A stretch of DNA of 64,000 nucleotides. Origin: Macropodus opercularis (lineage: Eukaryota; Chordata; Actinopteri; Anabantiformes; Osphronemidae). The stretch spans positions 12,443,501-12,507,500 of the forward strand of contig CM061096.1 of NCBI GenBank assembly GCA_030770545.1, given 5' to 3'. Positions 37,301 through 49,952 of the stretch are shown here, piece after piece (positions within the stretch are counted from its first letter, which is position 1; every line of letters begins with the position of its first letter). A program made the translations under genes and the position numbers. The notes beneath the pieces were generated by a model that was not told the DNA's origin, made no database searches, and saw only the letters and a list, made by a program, of their open reading frames with translations.

Positions 37301-37367
37301 AGTCCTGACCGCTGACGCGATGAGTAACAGTCACCAGCAGCAGGAGAAGCACCGGGAGGAACGCCAT
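34339..37367 (-). CDS. gprc5b: G protein-coupled receptor class C group 5 member B, 3 coding exons
   Basis: Orphan seven-helix receptor, retinoic-acid-induced family, plasma membrane. Coding exons on the minus strand: 37367-36338, 36126-36005, 34383-34339, giving 398 residues (human about 403). A signal peptide (about 1-20) precedes a short ectodomain with C33 and C45; there is no Venus-flytrap domain, as usual for this group. Helices lie near 53-77, 89-111, 120-143, 156-182, 196-220, 228-253 and 266-290. Family motifs include LCDLDSIWG, FSCLL, WVAW, YLFGN, DDPTLAI, FHAIPE and YFDTSQ. The tail motif APFRSNVYQPTEM (364-376) and the last residues TGRQLW match mammalian GPRC5B, which excludes GPRC5A, C and D. 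The last exon is only 45 nt. Donor GCG|gtgagt at 36004 gives the NGGA-VPSAPP junction expected from human. An acceptor-like catag directly precedes the ATG, so a non-coding first exon is expected upstream. Confidence 0.96.
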
Positions 37368-40300
37368 CTATGAGTGATCAACAGAACAGAGAGGTGACGT
37401 GGAGAAAGAGGGCAGAGAAGGAAGAGAATGCAGAAAGTCAAAGAAATGGACGCAACGGGGGAAGACAAGGAGAAGAAGAGTGAGTCATTCTGGTCATAAA
37501 TGGTTGGAGGGCTACAAAGCTGAGCAGTCATTCCCACAATAAGCATCCCCGTCCCAGTGACAATAGAGACAATTGGCCACTGCTGTGTTTTAGAGAGGAA
37601 ACAAAGGCCAGTAGTTCATTCAGGCTGCGTGACTGACGACTTAGCAAACACAAAAAACCCACACGTCCTGTTTAACTGAGCTCAAACTGCAGCTCATTTA
37701 ACCTTTTAAAGGCTCTGAAATCTCATTTTCTTCTTTCAAGTCACAGCAACTGCATTTCAGTTTCAGATGCTTTGCTTTGGGCTTTGTCCTGTCCACAGGG
37801 AAGCTGCAGCATCATGTATATTGAACTGAGACGAGGAGAAAGGAACCGGTGTGTACAAGCAGTCAGACTAGCAGGCATCTGAGGCCATCCAGCTCGACAC
37901 ACAAATACTCAGCGCCTCCAGCGCAAGACACAAATGCTTGTGTAGTTTTTAGAGAAGTGTCCCAGGGAAAAAACAACAGCAGTGTGTGAAATCAGCTCCT
38001 CTCCTACCTTCTCTTTTATTCATCTCAACTGTCAGACTGTCGCACACGCATACAAGTACCCATTCTTTCCTTTCACTGAGGCCTTTGCTTGGGATGATCA
38101 GGGCTGTCACTGCACCTGACAAGCTGTGTGTTTTATCGGAGGGTGATGTGTATTTGAAGCCACCACACACACTCAAACAAAAGCACTTTTTTGCCAGGTT
38201 GCTGTCAACTGCGTCTCTGCGTATTGCTAAGCTTTCAGAAATTCTTTCCAAGCTGGCTCATACGTTGGTGTGTGAAACATTCAGTAAACACACACTGACT
38301 CTACGCTTGAAGCCACACTTTGGATTGTTTACTTCAAACGGCTTCAGTCTTCCTTGAGCCCAGATGTAAGAACAAAAACCTCCTGGTGTCCACAAACGGT
38401 CTGTACCACAGTATTTAAATAATGCATAAAGGACACTGGATCTCATCGTCTTCGTATTTTTCTCACAGCCAGGCCATCGGGGGAGCGTAGGACTGTAGGT
38501 CACACACCAGCGAACAGCTTATTAATTGACACAGACCGTAAATGCTACTGATGTGTTTTATCATAGGGACAGAAGTGTGAGGAACTCTGTGGCTCTACAG
38601 CATGTGATGGTGAAGAGGGAGGATTGTAATGTGGGAGTGGACAGACGATCCTCACCACAATCTGCTTCTGGTCTTGAATCTGGGGCTTTAACAAGTACAA
38701 CTTACTGTTTAGCTGTTACTGCAACAGCTCTAATAGCTGATTTATACGTCGACAGACCGACACAGTAGCTCATGAATGTAGAGGAGCATTTAGCAGCTAA
38801 TGAGCCAAATATGTCCCTCAGGAATTGGAAACCAAAACAGGGCTAAGATAAGAGTGACTACTGCATCAAGCAGCCAGAAACATAACTTCAAATTGAATTT
38901 AATGCTGTCCGGTACCTGCTGGCTGTGTAGACGAGCAACGGTTAGGTAACAACGGTTTAGTCTGCGCAAAGAGAATCAGGGTCGTGTTCACAACTTGTTT
39001 CTGCTGCTGCCATGTGGGCACAACATGATCGAGGGCTGATTGAAACCTCATTCTGCCGTGGACAGCTCTTCACGGGACCAAACGAGTCATAGGACCATAC
39101 GTACAGACACAATGCTTCAAGAGCCACTTCACGTTAAGGCAGTTCGTTTTATTTTATGTTGTATACACATGCGCTGCTGGAATAGCTGGGCCATAAAAGC
39201 GTTTCATGGGTTTAATATGCATTGAAAAGAAACATTTTTAAGGCAGCGGTTGTTTACAACTTGTGAAATCTAATTATTTATTTTTGCGAGCCCCACAGGC
39301 TGAAACTGAAGGATTCATGTGTGCGCTTTGTGCATATTCATGTGTCTGGAGCTCTTTCGTGTATCCTTCAGAGATTTACACCCTTTAAAATTCTTCTTCA
39401 CTCCTCCTCATTACCAAAATTCTTTGCTCCTTCATTTCCTGTCGTTATTGCAGTCTGTTGTTTTCTGACATGTCCTTCCCTCCTTGATGCAGCAGCTCAC
39501 AGCCGCTGGTTATTATTGGTCTACATTAACATCAATCAGTCCTTACTGAGGAATGAGTCACCACAAAAACACAGGCTGTAGCCTCACACACAGGCACCTT
39601 ACACGACCAAGTGGCACAAACGCAGCAGATAAGCTCAAGCTTGTTCATAAACTGTGTTGTTTGTCTTGTGAGAAGCTGAAAATGGTGGTTACGCCTCGTC
39701 TCTTTCAATCAAATGACAGGGAGACAGAGAGAGGTTCACTCATCCTCAACAATTCAAGCCGATCTCTCCCCCTCTGTTTCATTCTTTTCTTTTAGTCTTC
39801 CTCCTCCACCGTCTTTACCACTAACGACACAGCACGTAAAACCACACAAATGAGAAAAGTGCACACTCTTGTTGATTCAGTCGAACTCATTCATCCCCTT
39901 TTGCACAGAAGCATGGTGGGTGAGAATGCTCTGTAAGTTGGAGTTTAGACGTGTACCCTGTGCTTTTGTTTTATATTTTTTTGTGTAACTGAATCCAGCC
40001 ACAGAACAGATGATTCAGGATTTCTTCCCTCTATGATGTCAGTGACATATCCCAACAAACCAGGCGTCTCAGAAACAGGCTGTGCGCACATATATGTAAT
40101 ATGTCTGTTGGTATGAACATTTACAGACCTCAGCACCTAGAAGGACTATAAACTGAGACCTTTAAACATCCTCCATACGGACGGGTGCCCTGTTGGCAGA
40201 CTGGTGAGCTGAAAGCTGAAGGATGCAGAGGGCAGCCAGTGGCCACACAAGCACATCTACTGTACATAGATAAGCAGATGCATCAGAGACATTCAGGACA

Positions 40301-42832
40301 TAACATACATCCTATATTCACATGCCGCACACGATCTTATGCCTTTTACTAATATGTAAAATAAGAGGAAGAGCCCTTGGCCCTTCCGCTTTGTGCAGCA
40401 CAGAGGATGCAGCCGTGGTCTGACCCTCTCCTGCGTCCTTCCCTTCCTCCCGTTTTCTCTACACTCGTTTCTTTCTGTTACTGTTACGCTTCACGCAGCC
40501 ATTTCTGTCCTCCCTGCATTTAAAATCCTCCATCCTGTCAGATTTCAAGGCCACCTCCAGCAGAGCAGCCGAGCGGTCTCGTCTCTCCGCGATTTGTAGA
40601 TGTGCTGTGAAAGATGCGCTTCACACACCTCTCCTCTCCCCATGTTTTCTCCCTGACTGCCTAATCCCTACCACCCCCTTTTCCTTCCATTTTGGCTTCT
40701 CCTTCCTCCTCTCCTATGCCTCTTCCTCCTCCTCTCTTACCCCCACCCCGTTGCCTTTATTCTTCTTGTGTGTCTTATGTAACTGAGGGAAGGATCCAGC
40801 TCCTGCCAGTTTTGCTGCATGGCTGCTGTTTCTCAGCCGTTATCTACCTCAGTGCCAAGCAGCTTGCCGCCACTCAGAGGTCCATCTTAGTTTTGTATTC
40901 TGCACGCAGCAGGTTTTACATCCATCGATGTCACCTGCTCACGCACAGAACACAAGTACACAAGCTGGTACAATACCCATGTGTTCGGATCCATTTGCAT
41001 GTGAATATAACACTGGGGTCGGTGGCATATATTACGCACGTGCGTGTGAAGGCATCACATTTTTGGCACAAAGCTGAAGAGGAATACAGACGTGAGGGTG
41101 CAAATGTGCAGCACTGCAGTCGTTCCAACTGCTCCAGGCTGGACAGCAACGGGGAAATCTAGCAAGCCGCCCTGTACAATTACCAACCTCCTATAATTAT
41201 CAGACATAGCACACAACCAGATGCTGCCTAATTACCGTGGTGATAATTGGGATGATTATTGCATTTTGACGACTCGCTTCAGTTCCATTTTTTTCCCTTA
41301 CGGGTTTTATTCAGACAATAATGTGCCTGAGTCTGTATGAGTGCGTAGCGTTATGACTGGATCCAGATGTGAAGGTGAGCAGGTCATGTGCAGGTTCTGC
41401 GCTGGCATCTGCTCACTGATGACGCCATTTGTGACTCCGGGCTTATGTTTCTTCTCTATCGCTAACTGACCTTTCCTTTTGCGACGGTGGGTGAATTTAC
41501 GTCTTACATGAGTAGCTGGGATTACATCACTCATTAGGTATTAGTCATAAAGTGACCCAGTCTGTCTAGAAGTTGTCTCAGTGTATTACAGTAGTGGGAT
41601 TAAAAACACATCTGTGCTTCTGTGTCAGCCTGTATTAATAGTGAACTGCCATTGAACACAACACAGACTGGTCTTTTATCAGTTCTCCCAAGTGTTTGTA
41701 GCTTCCAGCATCGTTTAGCTGGTGGCATGAAGGAGGCTTTTAAGCACTGCTCTGTCTGACCTGTCTCACCCACCCCTGAGTTAATACTGTTGCTTCCTCT
41801 CCCACCCAAGGCCATTTTTGACACATGTTTTTGGTAAAGCTTTTCCTTGTGACTTCCTACAGATGGCCTCACAAATGGTGCTTTCAGCTGATCAGAGACC
41901 AATAGTCTACTACTAAAGGGGTCTGTGCATAGAGCTACACTCAGCAACGTCCCAGTTTGTGTGTTTTGATAACGTTTGGTGGGAGTGGCCTTTTCCTGTC
42001 TACTTGCTTGACTGTAACCCAGGTATATTTTTTCTTGTAGAGTTGTAAGTAATACATTTGGCTCCTGTTTAAAATAATGTAGCTGTGTGTGCGTTGCATC
42101 ATCTGATCTGCTTGACTTTGCCACCAATCTGTCCACATCTCTATCTCTCCAGAGTTGCATCACAAATCATTTGCAGCTGGCAGTGACAGATAAAACGTAA
42201 AAACCAGGGGCAGGAGGGATAACTAGAAGAAAGGCAGTGAGGGATGCAATAGCAATAGGTCAATGCATGATTCAGACAGCGGGGAAAAATGAGGAAAGTT
42301 GGAGGATTGATGACTAAAAGAGAGACTGAGGCTTCACTGTAACATCCTCCTGGGTGGGATCATAAAGAAATTGACAGTGGGAGCATTTTCCCCAGCCTTC
42401 CTAGACATTTGTGGCCATCCTAATTAGGCCTCATTACCATAAGTCTGGGCTCACAGAAAGACCATATGCTAATTGACTTGGCGATTAAAAGAGCCAATGT
42501 TTAATCTGAGCCCTTCACCCCTCTCCCTCTACCCTCAAAAACAGATGTGAAGGCATCCCATAACTAAAAATGCACCCGAACCCAAACGCACAGACCAATG
42601 TCATGTGTTCTGCTTCCATGTGACATCAGTAAAAATCCCCTGTTAAAGATACAATGATGGCATCGGTGTTAGGATGAATGAGGAGTTTGATCACAGGAGA
42701 CCAGTGAGAGCTGATTTAGTTAGGGAGCATGGAAGTGATCAGAAGAGCAGGAGAAACAAGGAACAGCCGGATGTGTGGAGGAAGAATTGGAGCGAACCTT
42801 GTGCCTGGAGCATGAGCATGACTGTGTGTGTG

Positions 42833-42864
<32 letters not shown>

Positions 42865-43984
42865 AGTGTGTGAGGGAGGAGGGGTGGGAGCATAATCACA
42901 TGCACATATCAAAGGAGATGCACCGAGGTTCCCATACATGCAAACATCTCATGCACTCCACCGCGTCGTGCATACGTAAAGAGGTCACACACATAATCAC
43001 CCAAACGTGGCACATATGGCTTCGGCCCTGAGGAGCCATCCTCCCTCCCAGAGAGGAAGCCAACTAACTCACGAAAGCCCAGCTCCGCTTCACTCTGCAG
43101 AATATTGATCAATGATGGAAAACAGAACGCTCCAAAATAGGCCCGGGAGCTTTCTGAGTACACGCTGCACTGACGGTAGCTCGAGGTCCGTGTCAACTAT
43201 AAACCAGTCAATTCACAGACGTTCATTTCGGTACGAACTGGCCTTAAGTGGGCGTTGAGGTGCAACAGGGACCTGTCTCCCCATCTCCTGTGTGGGAGGG
43301 GGCTTCTTAGAGGGACACCCTTGTATTCGCTGACCAGAGACGCAGCTTAATGCAAACACACATTTAGAGAATGCTGTGTTTTTCCTTTCCTTTTCCAGCA
43401 CAACCCCTTTCTTAACAATACCGGCCACATGGAGGGTCCCCAGGGGATTCCAGAAGAGCGTTTGTTCTGGGAGGGACCATTGTTATTGAGTCCGTGTGTG
43501 TTTGTGTGCGAGACTGAGAAAGAAAGAGATCTAAAAATACAGAGTGACATCTAACCTCTCAGCAGTGCAACCCCAAAATATCCCGGTGTATTGTGGAATG
43601 AAAATGGATGCGCAGCTAATGAGAGACCCGCGTTTTCGTCCTAGTGTGAAGAATGTCATTTCCCAAGTGTTCCGTGGACGCCTCCAGCGTAAATGGCCTT
43701 AAGGTAAAAGCCATGTGTGCGTAAATGAGTATTTCTTTCAGCCTGTGCCCTTTACACACATGCATTTGGCGCAACGTCGCCTTTCTCCCAAGCTGTCAGT
43801 GATGCAACTTCCACCACAGTGACGATGAGCCCGAAACTGATTTATTACAACACACGCGGGGAGGCCCAGGAAAATGGACTAATGCCCCGCGGGTTCCGCT
43901 TCCACACTCACCGGGACTCCACGCGTCCCAAGCCCCCGTTCCCATTAATCAGCGGTCTACGCGTACACGGCGAGCAGCACGTAC
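37368..43984 (-). other. gprc5b: Presumed gprc5b intron 1
   Basis: 6.6 kb between the putative first exon and the coding exon. It has no supported gene. It contains an interrupted TG microsatellite (42822-42872), an AT-rich homeodomain-site-rich block (about 42395-42510) and an unrecognised 187-codon open frame (41600-42163, minus) that I do not call a gene. Confidence 0.5.
42822..42872. repeat. (TG)n microsatellite
   Basis: About 50 bp of TG repeats with single CG and AG interruptions. Confidence 0.9.
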
Positions 43985-44650
43985 CTTAATCAGTGTAAAC
44001 AAATCCAGTCGAGAGCGAAGGCAGACGCACAGTTGTCAGGTATGATGGGGGCAGAGTGGAAAATGTCACATTTCGGAATAGGCTCCGCTCGCCGTGTGTG
44101 TTTGTCTCTCCATCCACATGGACTTGGTGGCTACACGATCAGACCAGATGATTCCTCCTGCTCCAGGTTATTCAGCCCGTGTCCGTTGTCCTCGGAGGCA
44201 GAATGAGCATGGATGCCGAGTCCTGACAGTCCGAGCGGAGAACGAAACACGCCGGGGCGTCAAGATGAAACGTGGGAACGATTCTTTATCGCTTCTCCTA
44301 AATCCTTTGTTCAACGACGCGCATCTTAGCTTTTTACTTCGCACCGGCCGGAGCGTTGCTTAAAACGTCTAAAGCAGCAGCAGCTGTTTATTGTGGCGCG
44401 GCTGGAAGCCCGGGCTGGCGCTCACTGCTCCCCGCCGCACATCTCCCGACTGAATGCATCACCAAAACTGCGCTCCGCATAACGTGCGTAACGATAATCC
44501 CCCTCCGCGCTCACACACACGCGTTCAGGGGCAGTGACAGCTCTCCGGGGCCACCACAGTCCCCGCCGTCTCCTCTCTGCCTTCCCTGCCGTCAACTGTT
44601 TCACCCTCTGATAAATTAATTGGCGGATACCGGGGGACAACCCTGGACGC
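43860..44650 (-). promoter_or_regulatory. gprc5b: CpG island, likely gprc5b promoter and non-coding exon 1
   Basis: The densest CpG stretch in the window (cgccggggcg, gcgcggctgg, ctccggggcc). On the minus strand a strong donor (ttaag|gtacgt) ends a putative exon at 43985. Its 5' end is unknown, perhaps 44050-44600. This fits a non-coding first exon of gprc5b 6.6 kb before the start-codon exon. Confidence 0.5.
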
Positions 44651-47600
44651 ACGGCGGCTGTGTGTGACACACACAGACAAGCAAACGCCTCCTGAATCTA
44701 TTGTTTAGATGTGTCTGTCATGCACTGTACGCACAGCACGGACTTTAGAAATGACCCTCGTTACGGCTAGTTTTGTCCTAGATCACTGCGTAAAGTCATA
44801 GAAAAGAAACGAATACGGAGCCAAGTTAAACAATTAAAATTCAATTTCCGCTTAGATCTTTCAGAATAAGGTTTAGAGGACGTTTAATCTATAACCAGCT
44901 GCAACACTTTTGGTATGATTCACGTTTTAATGATAAATAACAAGTGGATTAACGTGGACTTATTTTGTGTAGCATCTTAAACCAAAGCACCTTTTCATCC
45001 ACCCGTTCAAGACATTAATTAGTGGCAGCAAACTAAATGCAAAGTCATCAGACATAATTTAGAGCCCAGTGTTGACTACAGCACACATCGGCATGTAAAC
45101 AGAAAATCCCTGGTGTTGAACTACCAACCCTTCCCTTGGTGGACGAGCGTACTGTAGGTCCTGAGCCACAAGAGCAATAACAAAATGTGCTCTGTGTGTT
45201 AAATATAAAGCACAGGGATCCACTGCCGTTCTAATATTTTATCTTATATGTCAGGGTTTTTTTTTATTATTTCAAGTGATCTTTGGCTTTCAATTTCTTT
45301 ATTTTGAAAGTAGAATTACGTATTTCCGGAGTTACCCCCAGGCACTTGACAGAATGCTTAATTTTTCTCCCTCTTGTCACATGCTTAGCGCCTCAGCTGT
45401 TTCAGTCCATTTACTCAGGAGGTCTTCAATGGTCAAGCCCCCTCTACCTCCAGCTCTTCCACCCCCACACTCCAGCTCCCATCCTGCCTTCATCCCGGAG
45501 CGTCATGTGAGCTGATGGACGTGCTTTGCGTGTCACAGTTTTGTACCGGCTCCCAAAACTGCAGTCTCAGACTTGCAACAGCAGTATGTGGCAGCCATGA
45601 CACCTCTGACCAGGTGCTCACATTGTGCTGCTGGTCTAAAATATTATAAGTGGTGTGCAATCTTCATGTTATCTCTCATTTTATAGGATCCAGTTATAAC
45701 ATTAACATAGTAGATGTTACTCACGCTGTGAGACCCATTCTGCAGGGGATTGCTCTGTTATTGCCTCTTCCTCCCACATTACCTTTCACACGCACGCACA
45801 CAACCGCATAAATACATACAAAGTGAGGTGACAAGCAGGCTCTGTGCGGCAAGGAGGCGTATCATATGGAGTGGCAGCTGAGGATGTGAGACTAATCTGA
45901 CAGGTGCAGACTGAGAGAGTGACAGCATGGGAAGAGGGGGAGGATGATGAGGAGGAGGAGAGGTCACTGCTTGAAACAAGGCAACAGAGGAGATTAATGG
46001 AAAACAGACTCAGGCAGCATGTCATCGATACATCTTCAGTCTCATTGTCTTTATAGGAGGAGTGAACAACTGAGCCAACGATTGCACTATAACATAACTA
46101 ATGGATTTGGAAGAACATGACACTTGAGTTGCATCACCCTAGTTCACTGATTTAGAAGGACAGTGGCTGTTTGGGAAGGAAACAATTCAAACTTAGTTGT
46201 GCGTGAGGTAATCGTGTTGTCACGGTTGGCTGTTGCTTATGTTAGTACGAAGACGTGGATGAAAGGGAAAGAGCTACTTTAGCATAGCTCAGTCCAAAAG
46301 CAGCAAAGACCGACTAACACCGAAGTGTAAAAATAACAAAGGAGTTGTGACATAGCGATGCAGCGGAGTCTCCACTCACTGCAACGTGAATGTGAGGTCA
46401 GGAGGTCAGGGACCTGCAGTAACGCTGTAAAACTACAACCTGCTCCTTAGTTTTTAACACATCTAAATTCCCATTTTTACGACCAGGCTTTGTCCGACAG
46501 CACGTGTGCACCTGTACACGTTTGTCCCAATGTCCGCGGGGCCAGCGTTAGCTTGTTTCTAACAGAGAATACCCCCTTCAGTATTTATAGTTGGTGACAA
46601 GGTAACTGTGGATGTGCGTGATCATGTGTGCACTTAGTCACTGACTAATATAGCTTTACAGACAGGCGGGACACAAACTTAGCTCTGCCTGCGGAGTTAC
46701 TGTCCTTCAGAGAGCACATGCTCCAAAACTGTCAACTGTCTGTCACAGTCTGTTTGGTTTACTGTATAGGAAGTGTTTTATCTGCATCTCAGCTCATCTC
46801 CATTTTCTCTAAAATTTGGAACCGTACATTTGTTCCATCTCGTGTTTTTTCCTTCCTCTTTCTCGTCTTTCCTCCATTACATGGTCCAGTAGCTGCCTCA
46901 TCAAGGCCCTGCCCGGCACACAATGAACCACGGCAGTGACAGCAGGGTGGCCGACACACGGGCCGCATGTTGCATCTGTTTCCAGCGGCCAGCTTTGGGA
47001 TGAGAGCCTGTGACCTCATAGGATGTATGAACTATGACAGGATGCAGGTGTTCAAAATTAGCAGGAAGAGAGTCTAATTTTAAATAGCACGCAGACGCAG
47101 GGACGTAATTCCAAGAAAATATGCTGCCACAGTCACTCAGATGATGAAGGCAGTGTCTTCAGAGGGTTAATCCTGACCTCACATGCTGACCACAGATAAA
47201 CCCTGCAGAGGTCATGGCCTGGTGCTGCGTAGCCCAGCAGGAGGAACATTGATATTCACGGTTGCCAGGTCCTTTCAAAACAAGTTCTGCTGTACATAGA
47301 GCTGCATACAGCTGAGAAAGGCACATCCAAGCAGCGCCAGCGTATTTATTAGTCGCACACAAACACAGAAGTCGTGTCTGTAGAGCACTGTTTTCGCCTT
47401 GAGGGTCCTTCTGTCGGCTCCTCGGGTTTCTTAGTGCCTGTAACAAGGATTTAGAGTTAGAAAGGTCAGGGTGAGGTCAGTGAAATAAAGGCAGCTCCAG
47501 GATTTACTTCTATTCTCTAGCATTCAGTCGCCATGTCTGCTTGTTGTATTTACAGCCTGCCTCACTGATAGAGAACTGGTTTAGGTCAGTTGTGGATAAA

Positions 47601-49540
47601 TGAAACTCATTGGAGCAGAAATGAGCCAAATAAACACGCTGCTGGTTGCTAATGCTAAAATGCTAAACTGAGATGGTGATGATGTTAAATATCATCAACA
47701 CAAGCAGGGTATTCATTGCATTTAGTTCAAAGCACCTCCTCTCCGATCTGCTGGCACAGCTGTTAAACAACTAACATGGCCTTAAATTAGTCAGCAGCCG
47801 AGTTATATAAAAATCCACAGCCAGTCCTCTGGAGGTCCTGTTACCTCCACTCTTCTGCACAATTACCCAGCCAAGGGGAAGCGGCTCTGTCTGACACAGG
47901 GGCCGAGTTTGAGGCGGGCGATGACGAGAAGACATGCAGGTCCTGAAGGGGGAAGGCTGGGGACGTGCGCTCAGAGCTGGGGGGGGATTACGGGACGACC
48001 GTGGACGTGGATGCCTTAACAGAGAGCAGCTGACTAAACTGACTAAATCTGCCTTCAGATCAGACACATTGCAGACCCCCTGCATGGAATTAGACATCAC
48101 ACAGACAGATAATCCTTCCCCGAGTCTGTCATTTGATGTCGCACCCCCAGACTCTTGCTGTAGGTGACGTGCGCTGGCACCACCACACATACACGGCGCA
48201 GCGGGGTTTCAGGTCACAGGAGGCTTCCATTTTGAGGGGTTTTGGGGAGAGTGAGGGATTAGTCATTTAGTAGGACACTGACCAGATGTTTTCACAGACA
48301 CACTGTAGAGACACTCAGCTCCAACACTGTGTAGCAGGCTTGTCCTTATCAATAACAGCATTTGATTTGACTAGAGTGAAAGCTTTGGCCTTAAGTGCTT
48401 TCTCCTCCTTTCAACAGTAATGGCCTTGCTAATGTTTCTGAAAGAGGTCTTTTCATTTATGTACAATCTAATATACTAAAGGTCCAAGATTCTTCTGTGC
48501 AATAACAGTTTCTTTACCGTATCAGCATCGCAAGATCTTATCAGCGTTCAAGTCATGTCTCCGATTTTGTGGGACGGAAGCTCGATTCAGATAATAAAAT
48601 AAGCAGCTGTTTATGAGACATTCAATAGGATTTTAAAAGCAGTTTAGCCATATATGAGCTTAGGTTTTGCACCTTGCTCAGAGTCTGTTTGTATACGTAG
48701 GTTGGAGCATATAAATGGAAGTGGCAGCACCAGAGAACAGGACCAGGTTCAGGAAGGAAGGAGCTCCACTCAAATTAATCTCCGCTGGACGGCCCAGTAA
48801 AGCGGCAGAGCCATTTTTGGGAGCAAGGAGCCATCTCCTTGGTGAGTACCATGGCAACAGCCAACGTGGGCCCCAGCTTTCGGAGCTGTCCTTTTCAAGC
48901 TCCCTATCAAAAGTGGCAGGCCAGGATTTTTTATTGTGTGGCGTTCCCCCCTCTCTCTCTCTCCCTCTCTCTCTCTCGTCCATTCTTCTGTCGCTCTTTT
49001 TCACGTCCTGCATGACATTGTCCTGGCCTTGTTCATCGGGGAGGCTGTGAGAAGACTGCAGAGAGAGAGTGTCTGTGGGAAAATGTTGCCAGACAACACA
49101 GCGGTATGTGACAGCGAGGACAAGCGACTGCTGTCTGCGTGGGACAAGCTCGATATGAAACTAATGGATTCAGATCGGGAAGCTAATGGAAGTTTGTATG
49201 TGATGCTCACAAATCTCAAACATGCTCATAGTTTCACAGCTTAATATTTGAATTACCCTTAAATATCTGAATAACATTCCTGAAATAAACATTTAATTAG
49301 TCTTGTTTTCTCTCCTTATTATTGATATTTTTATACTTAGTGGTTTGTGAAGAGTTAGAGACATCTGACGGACATCAGGGTTGTGGGAGAGGCCTTTTGT
49401 GTTTGTGTTATTGCTATTTTGAGTCTTGGGACTTACAATTTTAAAATAAAACCGTGTCTACTTATAACATCTAATGGTATTTACAAATGTTCCCAGAAAC
49501 ACTACACTGGACTTTATCCTGAAACAAAAACAGTACATCA
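44651..49540. other. Intergenic region between gprc5b promoter and the protein Z-like gene
   Basis: No coding sequence supported on either strand. There is a CT-rich microsatellite at 48945-48978. Short open frames, including 48936-49244 (+), do not resemble any family I recognise. Confidence 0.55.
48945..48978. repeat. (CT)n tract
   Basis: Alternating CT with two CCC interruptions. Confidence 0.85.
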
Positions 49541-49555
49541 GATGTGGTGTCAGGG

Positions 49556-49561
49556 TTTATT
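49556..49561 (-). terminator. proz: Candidate polyadenylation signal of the protein Z-like gene
   Basis: AATAAA on the minus strand, 392 nt below the stop codon at 49953. Confidence 0.5.
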
Positions 49562-49952
49562 ACATTCACAGGACAGTGATTATAGGAGTTTTAAAAGCTG
49601 CAGGTCCTCTAGTACAGTAGTCACTAAAAATAACATCACTTAAAGGTTATTAAAAGGTACGTCCACGTCACAAAACACATGCTGAATAATTCACTGCATC
49701 TCAAGCTCCTCTATTTTCCTTATGGTTGGCAGACACATGCGCCTAGTGACACTCGGCTTGTTGACACAGAGCGCTGCCTTGTGGATAAGCAGGGAAGTCC
49801 ACCTACAGTAGATAACGTTATGGCTGTGATGATCCATTATGAGATTAAAGGACACAAAGGCAAACTAAGCTAAGCGCACAATGTCCACCTGATTCTCTGT
49901 TTCCAGTATGGATTCGCCTGCATTATCCCCAATGATTCCCGCGTCCTCCCTT

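Noticed and set aside
41600..42163. 187-codon open frame on the minus strand
   Set aside because: Its length is notable, but no domain is recognised. It lies in gprc5b intron 1; it may be part of a decayed repeat.
48936..49244. 102-codon open frame downstream of the CT tract
   Set aside because: No family resemblance, no splice sites that fit, partly low complexity.
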